A stretch of DNA of 9,734 nucleotides from NCBI GenBank assembly GCA_037142915.1, contig JBAWZR010000040.1, forward strand, positions 1 to 9,734. The letters are read 5' to 3'. This DNA comes from JBAWZR01 sp037142915. GTDB lineage: Bacteria; Patescibacteriota; Minisyncoccia; Moranbacterales; UBA1568. Below, piece by piece: positions 6,523 through 9,734 of the stretch; positions within the stretch are counted from its first letter, which is position 1, and each line of letters opens with the position of its first letter. Position numbers and translations under genes: made by a program. The notes beneath the pieces are model-generated. The model was not told the DNA's origin and searched no databases. It worked only from the letters and a program-made list of their open reading frames with translations.

Positions 6523-7107
6523 TTAATCCAGAAAAGGATTCTCACCACCAAACACAATCAGAGGCGTTTGATTGTTGATCCGCTCTACGGTGAGGTGTGG
6601 ATACTTGCGCTGATACATCATATGCACCGGGCCAAATATCGCCTGAGAGTAATCAAAACCAAGCTTCTCCGAAACCAGCTTCACTACCGCTTCCGACGGC
6701 GCCTCCACCTCCACGAACGGCTCGAGCCATGGCCAGGTATCGATGGTGATTTCCGCTTCGTCCAGCGTCCAGAGTTCCCGCTTCGTCTCCTGATAGGATT
6801 TCTTCCGACAACCAAGCGTCATGAGAAACAATTCAGCATTTTCAAAACTCTCCACTGTCAGGCAGACTTCCTTCTGATCCTCGATACGCCCGCCGGCATT
6901 GGTCTTGATACTCATCGTGATCTTGTCTCCCTCGTCCCGCACACGCGCCCAACCGATATGCTCTACTTCGCTCCCCACGGGCAAAGTGAAGTTCGTCCGC
7001 TTCTGCAGAAACTCCGGCCGTACCAAAACCGCCCCAGCCTCTCCCAGCCTCCGCCGCATCGCCTCCGGATCTATTTCCCCAAACGCCGCCTCGTATTCGA
7101 TTTGCAT
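6523..7107 (-). CDS. CYTH-domain protein (class IV adenylate cyclase / triphosphatase fold)
   Basis: CYTH proteins form a tunnel barrel that binds triphosphates and metal ions; members are thiamine triphosphatases, inorganic triphosphatases or class IV adenylate cyclases. The 194-residue protein shows alternating charged strands: IEYEAAF at the N-terminus, RVRDEGDKITMSIK (55-68), EDQKEVCLTV (76-85), KSYQETKRELW (103-113) and FVEVEAPSEAVVKLVSEKLG (131-150). The hallmark ExExK is here ExExA (E4, E6, A7), so the lysine is missing. A C-terminal extension ends with FGGENPF. The basic and acidic tunnel residues (R55, R57, K68, R110, E132, E134) remain, so triphosphate binding is plausible. It lies 76 bp downstream of the C39-like peptidase gene with no clear terminator between, so the two may form an operon. 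Only a weak ribosome site (AAAGAG) precedes the ATG. The fold is confident, the substrate unknown. Confidence 0.85.
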   Translation of the reverse strand: MQIEYEAAFGEIDPEAMRRRLGEAGAVLVRPEFLQKRTNFTLPVGSEVEHIGWARVRDEGDKITMSIKTNAGGRIEDQKEVCLTVESFENAELFLMTLGCRKKSYQETKRELWTLDEAEITIDTWPWLEPFVEVEAPSEAVVKLVSEKLGFDYSQAIFGPVHMMYQRKYPHLTVERINNQTPLIVFGGENPFLD

Positions 7108-7183
7108 AAATTTCTCTTTAATTTAGCTCTCTCAAGCACTTCGTATATCTTGATATTCAGCGGGAGTTTCCAGTGCATACTAT

Positions 7184-7690
7184 TTATTTATAAATCGCTA
7201 CTAACTGTCGAATAATTAGTTCATCTGGATGGATACATTCTCCAGAAAAATCAAACCAGACTCGGCGAAACACTTCTCTTTGCATCTTTCGCACACCTCC
7301 TATTTCCGGATCTTGCAAAAAAATATGTGTGTCATTTATTCCACAGACTACTGAGTAGTGCCCATCTGCTGAGGCTATATCATCAGAATAATCATCTCTT
7401 CCACGAGTAAACCAATCCACGATTACCGGCACACCTTTCTCTAACCACAATTCAATATCCGACAACTCACAATATTCACGAATCTCAGACTGAAATCCGA
7501 AGTACCCTGCAATACGAGCTAATTCTTGTGCTGTTGTCCCTAAGTCTGCATCGGTGTGTGTGAGTTGCGCCAATTCACTCTCTGACTTCTCCACTCGGTA
7601 ATATGCCAAAACTATCTTCAAAGAAGCTGGACCGCACATTCCCGCATATAAGGTTTCTTGAAATGGCTTAATTTGTAAAAATGTTTCCAT
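7184..7690 (-). CDS. C39-like (papain-fold) cysteine peptidase, stand-alone
   Basis: Peptidase family C39 enzymes cut leader peptides, commonly after a double-glycine, and are usually the N-terminal domain of an ABC exporter. Here the 168-residue protein is only the peptidase domain. Visible residues are Gln11 in FQETLYAGMCG (possible oxyanion-hole Gln), Cys19 in MCGPASLKIVLAYY (nucleophile), His111 in DGHYSVVCG, and Asp127 in FLQDPEIGG completing the triad. The Gln-to-Cys spacing (8) looks slightly long. There is no signal peptide and no membrane helix, so it should act in the cytoplasm. The ATG at 7690 has no Shine-Dalgarno; an extended -10 box lies about 30 bp upstream. It is first in a likely two-gene unit with the CYTH gene. 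The radical SAM enzyme gene lies two genes upstream. It could be a peptide-maturation protease, or a C39-like housekeeping or toxin-related enzyme; the sequence does not decide. Confidence 0.8.
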   Translation of the reverse strand: METFLQIKPFQETLYAGMCGPASLKIVLAYYRVEKSESELAQLTHTDADLGTTAQELARIAGYFGFQSEIREYCELSDIELWLEKGVPVIVDWFTRGRDDYSDDIASADGHYSVVCGINDTHIFLQDPEIGGVRKMQREVFRRVWFDFSGECIHPDELIIRQLVAIYK

Positions 7691-7718
7691 ACGATCAAAT
7701 AAATTTATTCATTGCCTT

Positions 7719-7727
7719 ATTCTAACA
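7719..7727 (-). promoter_or_regulatory. Extended -10 promoter for the C39-like peptidase gene
   Basis: TGTTAGAAT on the minus strand (7727-7719) is an extended -10 box starting at the end of the U tract of the repeat-family terminator. No good -35 is seen; the spacer would fall in the terminator tail. Confidence 0.35.
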
Positions 7728-7761
7728 TAAAAACACAAAAACCACCCTTTCGCAGAGTGGT
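7727..7761 (-). terminator. Repeat-family terminator, copy 2 (after the Nudix gene)
   Basis: Same hairpin as copy 1: ACCACUCU (7761-7754), loop GCGAA, AGGGUGGU (7748-7741), followed on the minus strand by UUUUUGUGUUUUU. It closes the Nudix transcript about 45 bp after its stop. The U-G pair becomes a C-A mismatch on the plus strand, so minus is the working direction. Confidence 0.8.
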
Positions 7762-7786
7762 GTTTTGCACCTAAAACAAGGAGCCT
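7727..7786. repeat. 60-bp direct repeat, copy 2
   Basis: These 60 bp are identical to 9675-9734, where the window ends, so the match may be longer. The left 30+ bp are the terminator; the remainder (GCACCTAAAACAAGGAGCCT) is not needed for termination. Just beyond it lie the 8-bp palindrome GCCTAGGC (7783-7790, partly inside the repeat) and a small GAGCG/CGCTC inverted repeat (7791-7795, 7802-7806) touching the Nudix stop codon. Confidence 0.85.
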
Positions 7787-7805
7787 AGGCGAGCGAGAAC
7801 GCGCT

Positions 7806-8282
7806 CTAAACCGAAAGACTCATCAAAGCAGCATGGATATCTTCCCCAAAATCTGCTATGTCCTCGGGTCGCACTTGCGAAAAGGGAGTCCAGCGTGGTT
7901 TCCCTGATTCGAGATCATCAACGTTTTCATCGGAAACAAGGTCGGTAGATTCTGGTTTGCAGAGATAGAAAAAGAGGAACGCATGATACGCCTCATCAAG
8001 TGGCTGGTAATAGAAGAAATTTTCACAAAAAAAGAGAAATCGTTCTACAGAAACTTTTAATCCTGTTTCTTCCTCGATTTCTCGGCGGAGACCATCCTCG
8101 ATACGCTCTCCGATTTCTATTCCACCACCAGGAAGCCATAATTTTCCATTCCCTTTGTTTCGGAGAAAAACTGCCTTATTATCAGAAACGATAATTCCAT
8201 AAACACTGGGACGAAAAACAAACTTCTCTCGGAGGAGAGTCACCATCTGATCAAAATTATTTCGGCAAGTAATTGTAGTCAT
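7806..8282 (-). CDS. Nudix hydrolase (NUDIX domain protein), 158 residues
   Basis: Nudix enzymes hydrolyse nucleoside diphosphates linked to another group, such as oxidised dNTPs, ADP-ribose, dinucleotide polyphosphates or sugar nucleotides, using Mg2+ or Mn2+. The complete Nudix box GX5EX7REUXEEXGU is present at residues 53-75, ending REIEEETGL, with every metal-binding Glu intact (E68, E71, E72). It is preceded by the usual WLPGGG strand-loop. About 28 residues precede the first strand. The C-terminal half is rich in aromatic residues and Asp/Glu, with WTPFSQV (about 131-137) as a typical last strand and helix. There is no marker for one substrate class. The ATG at 8282 lacks a Shine-Dalgarno. 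It has its own promoter, overlapping the radical SAM terminator, and ends in the repeat-family terminator. It may act as a housecleaning enzyme; a role with the neighbouring radical SAM enzyme is only suggested by position. Confidence 0.93.
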   Translation of the reverse strand: MTTITCRNNFDQMVTLLREKFVFRPSVYGIIVSDNKAVFLRNKGNGKLWLPGGGIEIGERIEDGLRREIEEETGLKVSVERFLFFCENFFYYQPLDEAYHAFLFFYLCKPESTDLVSDENVDDLESGKPRWTPFSQVRPEDIADFGEDIHAALMSLSV

Positions 8283-8301
8283 AATTCAAAGAGTTGCTTA
8301 G

Positions 8302-8342
8302 TAGTATACTATAATACTAGCTTATACGAGCCATTAAAACAA
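8302..8342 (-). promoter_or_regulatory. Promoter of the Nudix gene with an overlapping palindrome
   Basis: On the minus strand TTGTTT (8342-8337), 17 bp, then TAGTAT (8319-8314); a second TAGTAT follows 2 bp later and is part of the perfect 10-bp palindrome TAGTATACTA (8302-8311). The palindrome falls near the predicted start site and could be an operator. The -35 box is the tail of the radical SAM terminator. Confidence 0.45.
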
Positions 8343-8374
8343 GAAGCGCTGCCATAATGATAATGACAGCGCTT
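8337..8374 (-). terminator. Intrinsic terminator of the radical SAM gene
   Basis: AAGCGCTG (8344-8351) and CAGCGCTT (8367-8374) pair perfectly; on the minus strand a U-G pair and an inner CAU/AUG stem extend it to 12 bp with a 7-nt loop. It is followed by UCUUGUUUU, a modest U tract. Confidence 0.75.
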
Positions 8375-8390
8375 GATAAGGTTGAAGAGC

Positions 8391-9593
8391 CTAACAACAA
8401 CTTTCCGTTCGAACAAAACATAATTGATCATCCGGGCCACCAGTAGAAGATATTGCTCCAGATATGCAACCACCGTAACATTTTTTCATGTAGTGGTCAC
8501 TTTTTTTACATTTCACATGTTCTAATTTTTGAAATCCTCGAAGAGTAGTAGAGTTTCTCCAGAGAGTCTCAAAGCCCTGCTCGAATACATTGCCACAAAA
8601 ATACGTATCTCCAGAAAATCGGAGGAAATCGCAAGGAAAGAAATCACCACTAAAAGCGATGAAACCATTCTTGCGTGCCGGACAGGGAGAATTGAAATCC
8701 ATCGAGTGATGATAAGTCGCTTTCTCCCCGAGGACATCGAAGTATGTCAGCAGAGTGATGCCAGGATGAGCTATCCGAAGATTCCCTATCTCCTGAACAA
8801 CTTGATGCATGATAGCACTATCTATAGCATTCTCTTGATTGAAATCGGCATGTTTTCCCACGGGTCTAAATGGAAGATAACTCACATCAGAACCAAATCT
8901 ATCCGCTAATTCGGCAACATGCCCAATCACACTCGCAGTCTGCTTGGAGACAACCGTATTTATCCGTCGTTTTATCTTAGTTTGACCTAATCTTTCAAGA
9001 AAAGATATGGCTCGAGCATACGATCCATCCCGACGAATACTATCATGGGTGTCTTTGTTTCCATCAACACTAATAGCAATAAAGTTCGGTTGAAGTGCAA
9101 TGAGTCGATCCTGCGTTTTCTTACCGAAATATGCATTTGTATTTATTCCCACATAGAAATTTAGCTCCTTAGCATGATGCACTATTTCATCTAGCCACGG
9201 AGAAGTCGTTGGTTCGTTGCCACAGATGCGAATTTCGAAAACCCCCATTTCTCGAAGTTCAGTGAGAAGCGCTTTGTAATGTTCCAATTCTGGCTCAATA
9301 CAAGTTCGCGGCTCGTGTTTGTAACAATGGGAACAGTCCATATTGCATACCCCGGATATTTCAAGATACATACCAATTGGAGCTGACAGAGACAGATCTT
9401 GATTTTTTGGAGGGAGTATTTCGTAACTTGTACCAGGTTTAAACCCTGGAACATAAGATTGAAGAAGGCTTAATATCTCCGCCCTATTACCGCTCAGAAA
9501 ATCCTGACCAGTATCTTCGATAAATTGTTGAGCTCTACTATCTCTATCAAACAGATAGTACCCTAGTGGTTCTTTGCGAATCCTGATAAACAT
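8391..9593 (-). CDS. Radical SAM/SPASM enzyme with a PqqD-like N-terminal domain
   Basis: Radical SAM enzymes cleave S-adenosylmethionine at a [4Fe-4S] cluster to start radical chemistry; SPASM members carry extra clusters and mostly modify peptides or proteins. The 400-residue protein has three parts. Residues 1-60 (EPLGYYLFDRDSRAQQFIEDTG) resemble a PqqD-like peptide-recognition element. The radical SAM core follows, with CNMDCSHC (Cys83, 87, 90) and GNEPT (125-129) in place of the common GGEPT. The C-terminal SPASM domain has C304-x11-G316-x4-C321, then Cys362, Cys372 and Cys376 (CYGGC), and Cys392. In the usual CxxC of this domain the second Cys is Ser365. Cys333 and a terminal Cys399-Cys400 pair are extra. 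The ATG at 9593 follows AGAGG at nine bases and a consensus promoter. It appears monocistronic. No short precursor peptide gene is visible within the window. The enzyme class is certain; the substrate is unknown. Confidence 0.93.
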   Translation of the reverse strand: MFIRIRKEPLGYYLFDRDSRAQQFIEDTGQDFLSGNRAEILSLLQSYVPGFKPGTSYEILPPKNQDLSLSAPIGMYLEISGVCNMDCSHCYKHEPRTCIEPELEHYKALLTELREMGVFEIRICGNEPTTSPWLDEIVHHAKELNFYVGINTNAYFGKKTQDRLIALQPNFIAISVDGNKDTHDSIRRDGSYARAISFLERLGQTKIKRRINTVVSKQTASVIGHVAELADRFGSDVSYLPFRPVGKHADFNQENAIDSAIMHQVVQEIGNLRIAHPGITLLTYFDVLGEKATYHHSMDFNSPCPARKNGFIAFSGDFFPCDFLRFSGDTYFCGNVFEQGFETLWRNSTTLRGFQKLEHVKCKKSDHYMKKCYGGCISGAISSTGGPDDQLCFVRTESCC

Positions 9594-9646
9594 GATACAT
9601 AACCTCTCTCAGTTTGTTTTGTTAAGGTGAGAAAATACTCAACAGC

Positions 9647-9675
9647 ATTATATACAGAAACAAAAAAATTGTCAA
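9647..9675 (-). promoter_or_regulatory. Perfect-consensus promoter of the radical SAM gene
   Basis: TTGACA (9675-9670), 17 bp, TATAAT (9652-9647) on the minus strand: both boxes match the sigma70 consensus exactly. The leader would be about 48 nt. The -35 box touches the terminator repeat of the gene lying to the right of the window. Confidence 0.8.
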
Positions 9676-9709
9676 TAAAAACACAAAAACCACCCTTTCG
9701 CAGAGTGGT
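9675..9709 (-). terminator. Repeat-family terminator, copy 3
   Basis: Same 8-bp hairpin and UUUUUGUGUUUUU tail as copy 2. It would end a minus-strand transcript entering from beyond the right edge, directly before the radical SAM promoter. Confidence 0.75.
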
Positions 9710-9734
9710 GTTTTGCACCTAAAACAAGGAGCCT
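9675..9734. repeat. 60-bp direct repeat, copy 3, cut by the window end
   Basis: Identical base for base to 7727-7786. It contains the repeat-family terminator hairpin (9689-9696 with 9702-9709) oriented for a minus-strand gene to the right, outside the window. Confidence 0.85.

Noticed and set aside
7120..7175. GCACT/AGTGC inverted repeat between the C39-like and CYTH genes as a terminator
   Set aside because: Only about five pairs across a loop of about 30 nt with no U tract, so I treat the two genes as possibly co-transcribed.
9551..9600. Short ORF (17 codons) from the ATG at 9600 overlapping the radical SAM start, as a precursor peptide
   Set aside because: It is out of frame and inside the radical SAM gene, has no leader or core features, and the ribosome site fits the ATG at 9593 acceptably.
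6486..9734. Integron attC sites
   Set aside because: The ~60-bp repeats between genes suggested cassettes, but the RYYYAAC/GTTRRRY core pairs are not present and the hairpin is an ordinary terminator.
6479..9734. CRISPR array or MITE
   Set aside because: The repeats are more than 1 kb apart with genes between them, so they are not a CRISPR; no terminal inverted repeats with target-site duplications are visible.

Overview
The window looks like chromosomal DNA from a small-genome bacterium of the Patescibacteria / Candidate Phyla Radiation (Parcubacteria-like). The reasons are the style of the genes: a lone PurD-like ATP-grasp protein, a membrane-anchored cupredoxin, a ten-cysteine anchored exported protein, a CYTH protein with an ExExA N-terminus and a two-CxxC zinc-ribbon protein. 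Gaps are short, most genes lack a Shine-Dalgarno sequence, and sigma70-like promoters have near-consensus boxes at 17-bp spacing. This placement is inferred from the sequence by eye, not from a search. There are no rRNA or tRNA genes, CRISPR arrays, transposases or phage genes. The standard genetic code reads every gene.

Left part (1-3953, all minus strand): a PurD-family ATP-grasp protein runs off the left edge. Upstream of it lies a two-gene unit: a 12-TM major facilitator transporter followed 20 bp later by a PlsC acyltransferase fused to a C-terminal GNAT domain. The pairing suggests lipid uptake, remodelling or aminolipid synthesis.

Middle part (3980-5230): two divergent genes for envelope proteins share a 196-bp control region. 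One is a cysteine-rich anchored protein (minus). The other is a type-1-like cupredoxin with Gln where the axial Met normally sits (plus, the only plus-strand gene). Terminators close both sides.

Right part (5253-9734, all minus strand): six genes in short transcription units: an orphan 131-aa protein, a zinc-ribbon protein, a CYTH phosphohydrolase-like protein, a C39-like cysteine peptidase, a Nudix hydrolase and a radical SAM/SPASM enzyme with a PqqD-like N-terminus. Three copies of one intrinsic-terminator repeat punctuate this part. Two of them are identical over at least 60 bp, and two run straight into a TTGACA -35 box. The repeats bracket gene pairs (C39 peptidase + CYTH; radical SAM + Nudix), which resembles a set of exchangeable modules. 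A radical SAM/SPASM enzyme near a C39-like peptidase recalls peptide-modifying (RiPP) loci, but no precursor peptide or transporter is visible.

Every gap between genes is shorter than 300 bases and all are described in the feature list.
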